NCBI RefSeq assembly: GCF_000237925.1
Contig: NC_031495.1
Span: forward strand, 36,896,772 to 36,960,771
Direction: 5' to 3'
From: Schistosoma mansoni
Lineage: Eukaryota > Platyhelminthes > Trematoda > Strigeidida > Schistosomatidae
Length of the DNA stretch: 64,000 nt
Numbering within the stretch: the first letter of the stretch is position 1; every line of letters begins with the position of its first letter. The position numbers were made by a program, and so were the translations under genes. This document shows, one piece after another, positions 1-52,720 of this stretch. Under the pieces are notes generated by a model. It had not been told where the DNA came from. It saw nothing but the letters and a program-made list of their open reading frames with translations, and did no database searches.

Positions 1-402
1 GGTACAAGTATTTATAAGCAGTTGTCTACGCAAAATACTCAACATTCACTGGCCGGATACTATCAGCAACAGCATTTTATGGGAGAGGACAAACCAGCTT
101 CCAGCTGATGGGGAAATTAGGAAAGGACGTTGGAAGTGGATAGGACATACATTAAGGAAATCACCAAACTCCATCACGAGGCAAGCCCTAACTTGGAATG
201 GTAAAAGGAAGCGGAAAAGAGGAAGGCCAAAGAACATATTACGCCGGAAAATAGAAGCAAATATGAAAAGGATGGACAACAACTGGAAAGGGTTGCTCAG
301 GACAGGTTTGGATGGAGAATGCTGGTGTGCAGCCCATGCTCTTCCACGAGGGGTAACAGGTGTAAGTGAGTTAGTAAATAAGTAAATAAGTAAGTAGGTA
401 TT
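1..402 (+). mobile_element. RTE-clade LINE, 3' end fragment (SR2/Perere-3-like)
   Basis: Read on the plus strand, this encodes the C-terminal part of an RTE-type retrotransposon protein, with landmarks [25 protein letters not shown] and, near the end, PRGVTG. It ends in GTAAGTGAGTTAGTAAATAA-like short repeats, the usual simple tail of these elements. The same segment recurs at 44300-44700, where most of the reverse transcriptase is also present. It is 5'-truncated at the window edge and not intact. Judging by family resemblance it is a schistosome RTE; the exact subfamily is inferred. Confidence 0.85.
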
Positions 403-576
403 ATCTATAATACTTCTATAAATAGTTTAAAGAAATATTTTATTGAACGTATACATTAAAATGTTTGAATAATTGGCAATCTCTGCTTACCATGCTTGTG
501 AATTAAGGCTATATCGAGGCAATACGCACAGTATGCACATATGCCAATTAGAGACTGACCAGTTACAGTCCTAACA

Positions 577-612
577 AATCGATGGGAAGATTCAAACAAA
601 CAATACTGAATG
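577..612 (-). repeat. Sm-alpha SINE, short end fragment
   Basis: About 35 bases closely match the outer (promoter-side) end of the SINE copy at 8375-8405, with the shared core GGGAAGATTCAAACAAACAA. No hammerhead or tRNA-like part is present. Confidence 0.5.
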
Positions 613-1093
613 AATGGCAATACTTACTGTTTATCAATTAAAATAATAAATTCAATGTGGAATAGTTTATTATTTAACTTGGAATTAATTTATCTGAGCT
701 TAGTGTTTTACTGAATTCCTTGTATTATTTATATTATAAATGCAGTTCAAGTGTTTCATGATCCTTTTCGATTAATTGTATTTCCGCAAATTCACTCAGA
801 AAACAATTGTTTTTCAATATTTATTTAATTTGTAACATAGCAAATAGTGTTTAGCTGTTTGTATTCAGTATAACTATAGTCCATAAATTAGTTTTTGGTA
901 ATTTTCTGTGATCCTTCTAAGGTGAACATAGTTTATGTGAGACTTTCAGGTAATTTACTCATTTAGTTATATACTTGCCCTGTTAAAGTTAGCTTACTTG
1001 ATAACCTCATAGTCAACTGAGAAGAACCATTTTTTACCCACTTATGTCTTTTGAGTAGTAATTGTACTAACAGAATATCCTTTTTATGTACAG

Positions 1094-41275
<40,182 letters not shown>

Positions 41276-41306
41276 ATTTGTCATCATTGATATTTATGAT
41301 TTAATC

Positions 41307-41312
41307 AATAAA
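41307..41312 (+). terminator. AATAAA polyadenylation signal of the collagen gene
   Basis: AATAAA 32 bases after the stop codon; a very short 3' UTR is implied. Confidence 0.7.
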
Positions 41313-41654
41313 TGAACTATTATTTAAGCTGAATAATTTCATACCTTTTTGATTGTTTGTTTCTCTGGCTGTTCAAACTTACTCTGGTTATATTTGTATT
41401 AGTTAACTAGTGGATAGTCACGATAGATTTTCGGATGACAGGAAAACTCTATCTTTCTTTCTTTATGGTCTTATATATTAAATTGATTTTAGACTACAGT
41501 TTAGTAAATACATCCACCACTTTAATACTATCTTGCACGTTAAATTTTCATCTCATAATAACTGACAAACATGGAAGAATAATACCTTAATCACATGTTT
41601 TCCTTTACTATTACTTAAGTGAGAAACTTTAAAACAAATCGTTGTAGATATTGT

Positions 41655-41818
41655 AAGTAAAGATGGATAGTGGCTAGCAGTGTAATCCAGGACGCGTGTT
41701 TCGTCCTATTTGGGACTCATCAGCTGAATGTACCTGCATCTCAGAGTTGATGTTCACTCTGAGACTCGAACCCAGTACCTTACGCTTTAAACGCCACCGT
41801 GTTATCCACTCAGCTGTT
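41655..41818 (-). mobile_element. Sm-alpha-type SINE with hammerhead, copy S4
   Basis: Minus-strand SINE, truncated in the tRNA-like part after the B box (GGTTCGAGTC). The 3' side is well kept. Confidence 0.85.
41684..41729 (-). ncRNA. Hammerhead ribozyme motif (SINE S4)
   Basis: CTGATGAG (41723-41716), GAAA (41702-41699), GTC (41693-41691). Stem I has one G.U pair; stem III (ACACGCGT) is slightly imperfect. Core intact. Confidence 0.75.
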
Positions 41819-41839
41819 TTTGTTTGTTCTAGTTTTAAT

Positions 41840-42970
41840 CAGTACGATATCAAGTTAAATTCGACATTTTGAATATTGTGCGAAATATACAGACCAAACT
41901 TTTTCTATGAGGTGAAGAAATTCAGAATATATTGGATAAAAATGATTCAATGTTTTAATTATTTACAGTTTATAGTTTCTTATATTATTGAAAACCTACT
42001 ATATATATCGATTTATTGAATGAAAATTTGTCTACATTTACAAAGTGAGGACATTGACAAGATTTGGTTCTATATATCGATGAAAAATAAGTCACTAAAA
42101 AGACTAAGTACACATGTACTAACAAAATCCTTTATAGGATTACTTGTATATTCTAATGTATAAGTATAATTTAGGTTTTGCATATTTGAGATATCAGACT
42201 GAAAGGTTGAAGGGGACTTTATGTATACTCCTAGATACGTGAAATTTTCAGTCTGAAAATAACTTCCATAATTTATGGTATAGCTAATTAATCCTCATAC
42301 AATTATTTTTATGGCACAGAAGCTTTAAGTGGTTTCTGACAGTTAGATTTTCTAAGCTGAACACTATGAACAATTTAATGATGTGTTACACCTAGTGGGA
42401 GTGACTTACGGTCTAGAAGAAATCAGTATTGGAGTAGAGGAAATCGGGAGTTAGCTTGTTTTTCATTTACAACCTGTCAATGACCAAAACAACCAATATT
42501 TCAAGGGGTGATCTTGAAGCTACAAAATTAGTTCCACAGTATTGGTACTCTGTCGAATAATGTTAATTTAGTGAAACCAAAGATTTAAAAACAAAATGAA
42601 TAACGTTTTATCGACAGATTCCGTGGAATAGGTCACGTTATGACAGCAGTTAATTCTTAACAGTGATATATCGTGTGACAATGATTCGTGACCGACTAGT
42701 GAGAGAAGATGGACATATTCAATGATAGTAATAAAAGAAAGTATTTTACGTGTAACTCTGATTCACCCGAGATTTCTGTTCGGATTTTATCTTGTGTAGC
42801 TGCTTGTAATTCATGTCAACCAACGGTCTAGTCTAATCTCCTTCTCTATCGTTTGCTCAGATATGGAGTACCAGTGTATCAAGTGATTGATATAGCCATC
42901 TATATATTTAGTATATCGATCGATTACCCAGTCTCTTATCTAGTCAAGTGTTTAAGGTATTTATCCTATT
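41840..42970. other. Intergenic, nothing recognised
   Basis: AT-rich sequence downstream of the collagen gene with no supported gene or repeat. Confidence 0.5.
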
Positions 42971-42975
42971 GCCTA

Positions 42976-43004
42976 CCAGCCATAGTACCTCGTACTATGG
43001 CTGG
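42976..43004. repeat. Perfect 13-bp hairpin at the RTE 5' junction
   Basis: Stem 42976-42988 / 42992-43004 with a 3-base loop (CTC). It lies where recognisable RTE coding sequence begins. Confidence 0.7.
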
Positions 43005-44702
43005 ACAAAGAAGGGCATGGCCAAGGAAGGAAAGACAATCACTGAGATTCAAAAACAGAGGAAAAGATGGGCAGAATACTTCGAGGAACTGCTGAATAGA
43101 CCAGCCCAATTGAATCCACCGGACATCGAAGCAGCTCACACTGACCTTCCTATATATGTCACTCCACCAACGATCGAAGAAGTCAAGATGGCCATCAGAC
43201 AAATCAAGAGTGGGAAGGCGGCAGGACCTGACAATATACCAGCTGAAGCACTGAAGTCAGACATTGAAATAACTGCAAACATGCTTCACCTTCTATTCAA
43301 GAAGATTTGGGAAGAGGAACAAGTGCCAACGGACTGGAAAGAAGGATACCTCATCAAGATACCAAAGGAAGAAGATTTGAGCAAATGTGAGAATTACAGA
43401 GGCATCAGTTTGTTATCAGAGCCAGGAAACGTTTTCAACAGAGTGTTGCTGAACAGGATGAAAGACGCAGTAGATGTCCAACTTCGAGATCAACAGGCTG
43501 GATTCCGTAAGGATAGGTCGTGCTCAGACCAGATTGCGACACTACGGATCATCGTGGAACAATCAGTTGAGTGGAACTCATCAATATACGTCAACTTCAT
43601 TGACCATGAGAAGGCGTTTGACAGCGTGGACAGGAGAACATTATGGAAACTTCTTCGACACTATGGAGTTCCTGAAAAGATTGTCAACATTATCCAAAAC
43701 TCATACGATGGACTACAGTGCAAAGTCATGCATGGAGGGCAGCTGACAGATGCATTTCCAGTAAGGACCGGAGTCAGACAAGGCTGTCTACTCTCCCCAT
43801 TCCTCTTCCTTCTAGTGATTGACTGGATTATGAAGAATTCGACATCTGAAGGGAAATACGGAATACAATGGACTTCTCAGAATCAATTAGATGATTTGGA
43901 CTTCGCAGATGACCTAGCCCTCCTCTCTCATACACATGAACAAATGCAGATGAAGATGGCAAATGTAGCAGCAGCCTCCGCATCGATAGGCCACCACATT
44001 CACAAAGGAAAAAGCAAGATTCTCAAATACAACACGGAGAACACCAACCCAATCACACTTGATGGCGAAACCCTAGAAGAGGTGGAAGCATTCACGTACC
44101 TGGGGAGCATCGTTGATAAACAAGGAGGATCGGATGCAGATGTAAAGGCAAGGATTGGCAAAGCAAGGACAGCATTTCTACAATTGAAGAACATATGGAA
44201 CTCAAAACATCTCTCAACTAATTTCAAGGTCAGAATCTTTAATACGAACGTCAACACAGTCAGTCCTACTGTATAGAGCTGAAACGTGGAGAACTACTAC
44301 AACCATCATCAGGAAGGTACAAGTATTCATAAACAGTTGTTTACGCGAGATACTCAACATTCACTGGCCGGATACTGTCAGGAACAGCGTTTTATGGGAG
44401 AGGACAAACCAGCTTCCAGCTGAAGAGGAAATTAGGAAAAGACGTCGGAAGTGGATCGAACATACATTAAATAAGTCACTAATGTGCATTACAAGGCAAT
44501 CCCTAACTTGGAATGGTGAAGGGAAGCGGAAAAGAGGAAGGCCAAAGAACTCACTACGCCGGGAAATAGAAGCAGATATGAAAAGGCTGAATAGCAACTG
44601 GAAAGAACTGGAAAGGAAGGCTCAGAACAGAGTTGAATGGAGAATGCTGGTGAGCGGCCTATGCTCCTCGACGAGGGGTAACAGGCGTAAGTAAGTAAGT
44701 AA
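42985..44702 (+). mobile_element. RTE-clade LINE (SR2/Perere-3-like), most complete copy
   Basis: An open frame to 44276 encodes a non-LTR reverse transcriptase: SGKAAGPDNIPAE, DWKEGYLIKIPK, DQQAGFRKDRSC, FIDHEKAFDSVDRR, VRQGCLLSPFLF and the catalytic FADD in LDDLDFADDLALL, then TYLGSIVDKQGGSD. Homology then continues in another frame (YRAETW...[10 protein letters not shown]...RGRPKN) to a GTAAGTAAGTAAGTAAG tail. The frame is broken by a tandem duplication of CAGT at 44257-44264. The N-terminal endonuclease is absent (5' truncation), so the copy is non-autonomous. Confidence 0.92.
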
Positions 44703-44774
44703 GCATAGTATCTCGTGGCAAATGGAAGATCTTTTAATGTCTCTGTTAAATGAATAATTTATGGTGATATAAGA

Positions 44775-46165
44775 CTTATGTAGCTTTTCAGATGATGCAC
44801 AATGAACGTCCACTTCCAACTCGACAATGAATGCTACCAGACACTATTCTTGCGAAACTGGAAAATGGACCACTTAAGGACACAATCAGTCATCTAGCAT
44901 GTTACTGTAGCTATTTAGATTATACTTCCAAGGTATTAGGAAAAGAACACGAGAAGAATAATTTACTTAATACATTTAATGACATTTATCCACCTATTTT
45001 TACACTGGAAGAAAAACGGAGTAATAGCATATATTTCCAGATGTTCAACCAATACTAACAGTAGATGGAACACTAAAAAGAGGAATAGATAGCAAGTCGG
45101 GAGTTGGACAGTATACCCATTTTCATAGCGTTATACCAATTAGATATAAATGAGACTTAGTAAATATTCTGACTCGTGTAACAATGATATGGTCTGATGA
45201 CACCATCGCAGATGAATTGAGTAATATTCGTAACCTGCTTAGTAAGAATGGATATCTAATGAAATTCATTAAAAACATAAATAAGATAAAATGAAGATCA
45301 ACTGTATCTAACATTCCAAACAAATTACTATTCTTGAAAGTACGATTCTTAAATGATGCTACCGAGGAGATTGTAACTCATAGGCTAAGAAAGGAGGTGC
45401 ATAAAACATCCATTACAGCCAAACTGAATGTTGTTTTCTACAACCACCCAATAAGAAAAGCCATCAATAAAAACAGACTACCTGAATTCGTCATATCCAT
45501 GTGTATTTACCAATCCAACTTCTCCTGTGGAGCCAGTTATATAGGATATACAATTCGGCAAGTTCGTCAACGAATAACAGAACACCATCCATCGTGCAAA
45601 GGACAGCTAAAAGTGATTAATAGTTCTATTCTCGCTCACTTGGTGGACATGGATCATCAAGTTGAACTGAATAAAGCTCTCAAGGTTATCCACTATACTA
45701 CATCGACTTTACCAAATGGTTTACGAGTTAGTCTTTTACACATTACTGAAGCCACCGGAATCCATGTTCACAAACTGAACCTTTGTATCCAAAATAAGTT
45801 TGTACAACTTTCGCTACCTTGACCATCGGTATTAGAGTGAGTTTGTAGCTCAACTTTGATACTCTTTCCTTCAAAATATTCCAAGCATTCTCTAATTTCT
45901 CCCACTTTATATTTTGCATATTCGCAACATTCGTCTCCTGATTCTTACATAACTACTACATTACTGACGTTTCATCAAAATATTCTGTTAGTTCTCTTTA
46001 TATTGTAAGCAGTGTAGCAACTCTTTGATTTTCCAAACAATTACTTCGATAATCATAATCCACGTTCTTCTAATTACTTAATATTATATAAATACAGTCA
46101 TGATGAAAAACTAATGAAAAAGAGATTTCTCCACTCTGTTCGCTCTTTTTACTAAATGTCAAAAT
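44775..46165 (+). mobile_element. Penelope-like element P5
   Basis: Directly downstream of the RTE copy. Frames give the end of the reverse transcriptase (NLLNTFNDIYPPIFTLEEKR; LLSKNGYLMKFI near 45240), then 45334-45822, open for 162 codons, with a GIY-YIG domain (CGASYIGYTIRQVRQRITEH) and the downstream ILAHLVDMDHQVELNKAL. The 3' end (46010-46160) matches the terminal repeat of P4. The 5' part is missing. Confidence 0.88.
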
Positions 46166-47520
46166 GGGAATTTTCGCCAAACTTATTAATTTCATTACAT
46201 TTGCATAGCCTCTGAATTATTACTTCCTAACAAATATATACACATTGATCTTAACTATATTTCTTCACACACTTTGTATCCCTATGCTTCTGATTATTAT
46301 GTTTTTGGTAAGGTTTCTAACATATGTAAACTTCACAAACTAAAGTATGCTAAACACTTGTTAATAACTATATTCATATTAAAACTTGTAATTTTAGGTC
46401 GTATGAAGCTGATGAGAAACCATTAAATGGAATGAGTTCATTTTATTATGCAAACCTTGTTATTCTTACTCTGTTCAAATTTACCAAGGTATCTGATTGT
46501 ATGAAGTATATATTTAATCACGTTGAAATGGATTTTTCAAAAAAATTTACTTTAGAATATTTTGAGTACTAAAAACGATTTTCATTATGTTCACTCTCAT
46601 TTTGATATATTTATGGAATACCATGATTTTTCGGATGGAGAATGTTGGTGTGCAGCCTATGCTCCTCCACGAGGGGTAACAGGCGTAAGTAAGTCGGTCA
46701 GTTATGATTTTTCGAAAATTTGAAATTACCAACATATGAATCTGCGTTTATATTTTAAGAATAAACAATCCATTTTAAAACCTGAAAAATGGTTATTTTG
46801 ATTTTTGAAGATGGAAAAGGAACTGTAAACTGACGTAAAATTGTTCAGTTTCTTTTCATAAAACGCTAACAAACTACTTTCAACACTGATTTAAATCCAT
46901 TGAATATAAAAGCATTAAAATACTGAATACGTAGTCATTAAAATGTAAATTATTTTTATTGATAATTTCGATCTGAGAAAGATACCTTTTAAAACTTAAT
47001 AATCCACTCCAATTTAAAAATTATTTGCAGCATCTTTATCTGCGTACTAATCTATAAGAATCACATATTTAAAAGCCTAGTGATAAAATCCATATGAGTG
47101 GAAATAAGACTTTTATGAAATTCTATAAGATATGAATCATAGATCTGAAGGGTATATTTTCGGATGACTCAAAATAGGAATCTATTAGTAATGAACAAAT
47201 GACTAACATCTAACACGCAATAAATATGGTAATAATGCCGGAAAAATGTATATATTAAAAAAAATATATTAAGTTAAGAGAATGGTATACCTCAATCATC
47301 AATTCTGAAGAACCTTGAAGACAAAATATAATGCTGACATGAAACTGTCGTTTTTATTAGATACAAAGTCATGGTGGTCTTTTTACAGATCCTACATATA
47401 ACTTAGTACAGCATTTCCATTCAAATAAAAAGATTTCAATATTCTTAACCCAATTCACAGTAATAGTTAAGGAGACAGCTAAATATAAATTGGAATGATA
47501 TTATTTATATGGAAGTAATT
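46165..47520. other. Intergenic, with one short RTE tail fragment
   Basis: Mostly unrecognised AT-rich sequence. 46634-46697 is a plus-strand RTE 3' end (GGAGAATGTTGGTGTGCAGC ... GGGGTAACAGGCGTAAGTAA). Confidence 0.7.
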
Positions 47521-47524
47521 AGTA

Positions 47525-47720
47525 ATAAAACTTCTGTAGCTCTTCTAATGCTACTGCCGGTCCCAAGCCCACACAAAGGAGGAAAGTTGGGTATAAGGGT
47601 CAGCAACCCCATCCCTTAGAAAACAACATTTCTAAAAAAACGCTAACCAGATCAAGCAAATTTAAACATTTAAACTCTGCCCTCCTACTTGAACCAAGAT
47701 TTATAATGCCTCATGATAAA
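47525..47720 (+). repeat. Unclassified repeat-like block
   Basis: GC-richer block (CTGCCGGTCCCAAGCCCACA and following) with the look of retroelement coding sequence; it may belong to the same element as the family A copy that follows. Not identified. Confidence 0.35.
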
Positions 47721-47744
47721 AGCCGATATTTTCAGAAGTCACGA

Positions 47745-48285
47745 GGCTGATTGCTCCCAAATGCCCTGGTACGGCCGAGAGTGGGGAGAGTACGCTCTCC
47801 CTCTCCAAATGCTCTCATATGGCCACGCTAACATATAGCCTCTGCCAGGGAAGTCCTACTCACTGTCTTCTCGTGGCATTACTGTTGTTTACGAAATTGA
47901 GAGGACGAAAATCGAATGTCCGGCGCTTTAACCGGGTAGGTAGATGTGGAGTTCACCTAGGGGAGTTGGAAAACCCTGATTCCAAACCAATGGTGCAAAT
48001 GGGCTCCAGTATCCTGAAGGAACAAATGGCTTGTGAACCAATTGTTGGTCACCGGCTACCATGGGACTGCATCTCCTCACGATGCTCCACCGCCTTGTGG
48101 ATCAGATTTTTAGGTCAAAGGCTCCGGGTGTGGCCCCCTAAGAAAACCATCTGCTTCAGTTTAGGCACCCGGACAGTATCACAGCCCTCACACAAATCAA
48201 ATGAGATTTGTGTGGTGCATATGTATCTGGTGCCCATTTGTACCAATATGTATGTGTTTAAATAAATAAAATAATAAATAAATGA
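47745..48285 (+). mobile_element. Retroposon-like repeat family A, copy 3 (148-codon open frame)
   Basis: Frame 47819-48265 is open and ends YVFK-stop, followed at once by an AAATAAATAAAATAATAAAT tail. The last ~105 codons align with the minus-strand frame at 27113-26790 at roughly 80% identity by eye. No known domain recognised. Confidence 0.78.
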
Positions 48286-48289
48286 ACAC

Positions 48290-48715
48290 TGATTACCAAC
48301 TGATTAAGTGCGGATTGCATGGCTTGGGCATTATCGCAGAGTAAGACAATATCATCCGCATACTCAAGGTCGAGAAGTCTTTCTCCAGGCAACAGATCCA
48401 CACCGTCATTACTTACGTCCAGAATGTCATCGACGGCAAAGTTGAAGAAGAGATTGGGCAACCCTGTCTAACCCAATTGCTTGAATGGAAAAGTTGAGAT
48501 AGATGGTCGTATGACCTCACTCTACCTGAGGTGTTTGTTAATAAACTTTTCAGGCACACCCTTCTTCAATAGACAATCCCAGAGAACAGTCCTGTCCAAA
48601 GAATCGAAGGAAGCCCTGATGTCAAGAAACACTACGATTATCGGCCTGCGATAAGTATGACAGTGTTCTAACATTTGGCGGAGGGTGAAGATGCGATCAT
48701 ACATAATGAAAGTAG
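48290..48715 (-). mobile_element. Non-LTR retrotransposon RT fragment (second LINE lineage)
   Basis: Minus strand: DRIFTLRQMLEH, VVFLDIRASFDSLDR (RT motif A), LLKKGVPEKFIN, then after a deletion near 48462-48521 FNFAVDDILD and LLDLEYADDIVLLCDNA (catalytic YADD intact). Distinct from the RTE copies (FADD). The LINE inside the palindrome arms belongs to this lineage. Confidence 0.88.
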
Positions 48716-48719
48716 TAAC

Positions 48720-49740
48720 AGAAGTTTAAACCAAAAACTTTTAGTAAATACTCAAACCACATGATTTAAGACAGTTCAAGCTGGAACATTAACGTAAAAA
48801 ACATAAGTCGGTAAGGGGGAATAATAGTGGCAGTGACAATACTGATATCAATCACAAAACCAAAAGGAAAAACCTTGGCAGGCAAGGGGAAATGAGCAAG
48901 AAAGATGTGTATATGTAAAATATTTATTTACAAAACCAATATCACTAGGTACATATGTGTCCTTAAAACTGGTTTCCAACCAAAACTAGTTTGAAACAAT
49001 GAGGTTCCTTTCCTTCGCAAGTGGGAGATATTAGTGTTTAATCGTTTGTTGGACAGTTGATGAGATAAGAAACAAGTGATCTTGATATATTGCAAATATT
49101 AAACTCTTACAGCTATAACCGCAGGTAAATAGTTGTCGTTGATCAAATGCTGTCACTGGTTGATAAGCAAACTACCGCTGTAACAGGCAAATAAGAGACT
49201 CGAAAGAATGGTGCTGATACTTGGAAAAGTAACAAAGAGGTTAAACTATCTGTGTGCATTTCTAAAGAAATCCAACTTATGAAAAATCTCATACGGTAAA
49301 TCGAAATGTGAAAAAAATTTATTACTAAGAAAAGTATTAAGTGAATATACAGATGAACGACAAAGACAAATCTACTGTAAATACCCGCCTTTTTTCTTTA
49401 CAAAAAGATACAAGAATTGCCCACATCACCCAATCCGTCATCGATATTATAGGACCTAGTAAAGACATGTATCACATGTGTGACCACATTTTATATCAGA
49501 AAAACGAGGGGGGATTTTACAAGATAAAAATTTATGAACAAAAAGTGAAAGTGGATAAGAGTATAGTTATTTTGACAAATCACCAGATAAAACATAAACG
49601 ATTAATACCCGCTTATCAACGCAAACATTTCCCAAACAGCTGGAAGAAGTTTATAAGGTTATTTGTATGGATTTAAATAAGTTTTATTTTAACAATGAAG
49701 AATAATGTAACGTGAAGAATATGATAAACAATCCTAATTA
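48720..49740. other. Intergenic, nothing recognised
   Basis: A 111-codon frame at 49341-49676 has no recognised similarity and no codon or splice support. Confidence 0.45.
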
Positions 49741-49743
49741 AGA

Positions 49744-50200
49744 TGTTATATCCCGAAGAGAATTATGAATGGTAACTTTTGAGGACTATTTGTGGACCAA
49801 TATGATACGCATATTTCCTATTGTATAATTGTTAAGTAACTTCACTAATCATGTTCCTCTTATAATAAGCTTTTTTTGACCCATAGACTATTACTACACG
49901 ATTTGCCGTTCTTCAGTTATCCTCAGTCTATTAATTACTGTCCCCCACATTTGGCTAAATCTTGTACAAATGTTGTTTCCCATTTTATGGTACGATTTAG
50001 TCTGTTTGGTATATAAACCCAGTGTGTTTGAAAATAATGATTCATATTCTTGAGGCAGTTATTGGTGTTCTGGACTTAACTGGCTGGGTTAGGCAAATAG
50101 CAGGACCGACAAGCGCTCTAGACTGCTCGTACGGGTTTTATGTGTCATTGGCCCGATCAATAAGTCGCTGCTCTCTAATAGGCGGGTACACGTTATAACA
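49744..50200 (+). mobile_element. Probable solo LTR
   Basis: 457-bp block bounded by TGTTATA and TATAACA, that is TG...CA with a 7-base inverted terminal match. An internal TATATAAA lies near 50011. Flanks read AAGA and AAGT, at best an imperfect 4-base target duplication. No internal retroviral-type gene is present on either side. Gypsy-type origin is a guess. Confidence 0.5.
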
Positions 50201-50574
50201 AAGTTCATACTCATACTTGATCAGAAATATTTATTTGCCTAGACAAAACAGAAGCGAGAGAAAGCACTAGATCTATATGTTGTTGTTCATGAGTAAAATA
50301 GGAAGCTAAGAGCATTCAATTAAGCAGAAGCATCTCTAAAAGACAAAGTGGTCTTCCTTATCGCATCATTTGTATCTGGAAAGGTGGTCGAGATACGGAG
50401 CAATGTATCAACAATTGATTCACCATAAAAGCTAGTTAACGGAACTCAGTAACAAGATAATTCCCCTCGAGTTAGAAACCATGTTGAGTATAGCTACGAC
50501 TATCCAGAAAATTGGTCATACATATTAGAATCAAACACATCTTGAACTGTTTATTGAGACCACAAACCTATTTA

Positions 50575-50930
50575 CGTAAAACATGTATTGGGAATTTGTA
50601 AGCACTGAATAGCTGTTTCGTTCTAGTGTGGGACCTATCGGTAACGCGCATTCACGATCCCACCATCGAGGATCAAAATTCGCACCTTTGGTCGCGCTCG
50701 CGGACGCTTAACCCGTAGATCACTGAGCCATTATCTGGTCGTGCACAAGTCTAGCTTCAATCAATTCACAATATTGCACGACTACTTTCATTGTCTTCAA
50801 TGTGTACCTTTCTCACATCCGGTGCGTACTGAACTCTACTGGTCACAACTTTTCACTAGAACGACAGAAACGTCCTCTCAAAGCTAGGCACCAGCGAACA
50901 TAATAATTATCATAGGGTTTTGTAAATCAT
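50575..50930 (-). mobile_element. SINE family C, old copy C6
   Basis: Recognisable tRNA-like and 5' segments, but the hammerhead core is lost (first box CCGATAGG, cleavage triplet ATT). Confidence 0.65.
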
Positions 50931-52150
50931 TTGTTTCTAACTAAACTCTGCTTTTAGAAACCATACTAGAAATCCCAACCGAATAAAATTCTTATTACTA
51001 GGATGATTATTGTGGAGAGACAAATAATAGCTAGATGTAGTTAATTTATTTCGTGAGAATGGTGCAGTACCAAACTAAGATAACTAATGGTGCAATTAGA
51101 ATAAACTACATGTTGATAAGTTTATGTTGTTAATAACGTAGGCAAAATACTTAATTACAGGTCACTAGCATGTGAAATACATAAACCAAGCTTTCTGACA
51201 CTGGCGACGCATATTTCTGCACACTAATCTATAAATTGTTTCTACTTTATAAGTGGAAACCTATCCAAAGGAACTATAGAGATGGATTTTGAATTAGAGA
51301 CGATATAAAACAAGTTGCCTTAATGAGACTACCGAAAGAGATACAAACAAATAACTGCGACGGATGTTGATGAAGGGAGTAACAAAGAAGAATATGTGGA
51401 AGGTTTAGAACAAGAATACATCTGTCCCAGTTTGGACGATTTTGAGAAATGAAATTCAAACTAACGACTGGTTTCTAACGTCCCAAAAATCTGAATCAGC
51501 CCGGTTAATCATAGATCGCTCACTGGACGAAACTTGTCCAACCCTTTATACGACCACAAAAAGTATAATTACTATGTCCTATAAGAACCTAATATTAGAG
51601 CCATTACATGAGATTAGCTGAATATCATAATCCATAGAAACCGTGCTTTACTCACAACCATGATATTTCTTACCAACTAACTAAATAGTGACATCTATAT
51701 TCTTGCATGAGCAGACCTTAATATTCAGACGTCAGTATACAATACAGTTCCCAATCACAATTATGTAAAGACAAATCGAGAGTCTATCCATAGAGATTTT
51801 TTTATCTATCAATAAGAAAAGAAGAAAAAGACCTCATCAGATGTGTAGATCCTGAGGATTTGGTCGGCCATCACCTGGGACTACCTCACCTGACAATGTT
51901 CTTATAAACGAGATGTTCGGCTTATTGTGGCCATAAGGATTTACACTAAAAAGAATCTCTAATCTGTCACAAATTCAGAACACAAGCCTTAAGAAAAAAG
52001 ACCACCAGAGATACACAACAAGTGTAATTTTGCACTCCTTTTTAAACTGACCAGTAGGGGCTACATGAGCATTCAGAATACCAGGATTATCAAGTGACGA
52101 CATATTCTAGTGAGAATAACTTCTATTTGCAACGGATGAATAAATAAACA
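50930..52150. other. Intergenic, nothing recognised
   Basis: No supported gene or repeat; the downstream flank of DRAP1. Confidence 0.5.
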
Positions 52151-52155
52151 ATGAC

Positions 52156-52161
52156 TTTATT
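52156..52161 (-). terminator. AATAAA polyadenylation signal of DRAP1
   Basis: AATAAA on the minus strand 100 bases after the stop codon. Confidence 0.6.
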
Positions 52162-52260
52162 CTGTACAAAGTGGGTTCTGAGATTTGATACAAATTACAA
52201 ACGGACTGTGTTTACATGGTATTTATGTAAATGTATTAAATACAAGTACCTAAAAGTGTA

Positions 52261-52720
52261 TTATGCTTCAGTATACTGATAATCGACTAGACTTTCGTTC
52301 CGAACGCCAGGATTACTAAAAGAAACGGAACCATCGCTCGAATTCCCCACAACGTTACCATTTTTGCGAATTTTACTGGCTTTGTTTGTTGACAATAAAT
52401 CCAAAGCAGATCCGTGATTCTGATCCAGTGAACTCGAAGTTTTATTATTCTCTCCGATAGGACTCTGCTTACTTACTTTTCGAAAGGTCGGAGACTGCTT
52501 TCGTTTTTGCCCTGAGTTCTTTTTAACACTAGAAGACACAGTGCTTTGGTGTACTTCATCAACGCTCGATGACGTGCCATCACTAGTATCCGACTGAACA
52601 TCCGAATCTGCACTTAGTTTAGAACAGCTCTGCTTTCGACTGTTAGGCTTTACGTCTGGGATATTGACAACGAGGGAACGCAAAAATGTGAAGCGAGGCT
52701 CGTGTTCTATAACATATTTA
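52261..52720 (-). CDS. DRAP1: DRAP1 exon 4
   Basis: Acceptor TTTTGCAG. Completes helix 3 (IKYVIEHEPRFTFLRSLV), then the Ser-rich tail ending DYQYTEA-stop. Confidence 0.92.

Noticed and set aside
49341-49676. 111-codon plus-strand frame
   Set aside because: No similarity recognised, AT-driven composition, and no promoter, splice or neighbour support. Noted only as an unexplained frame.
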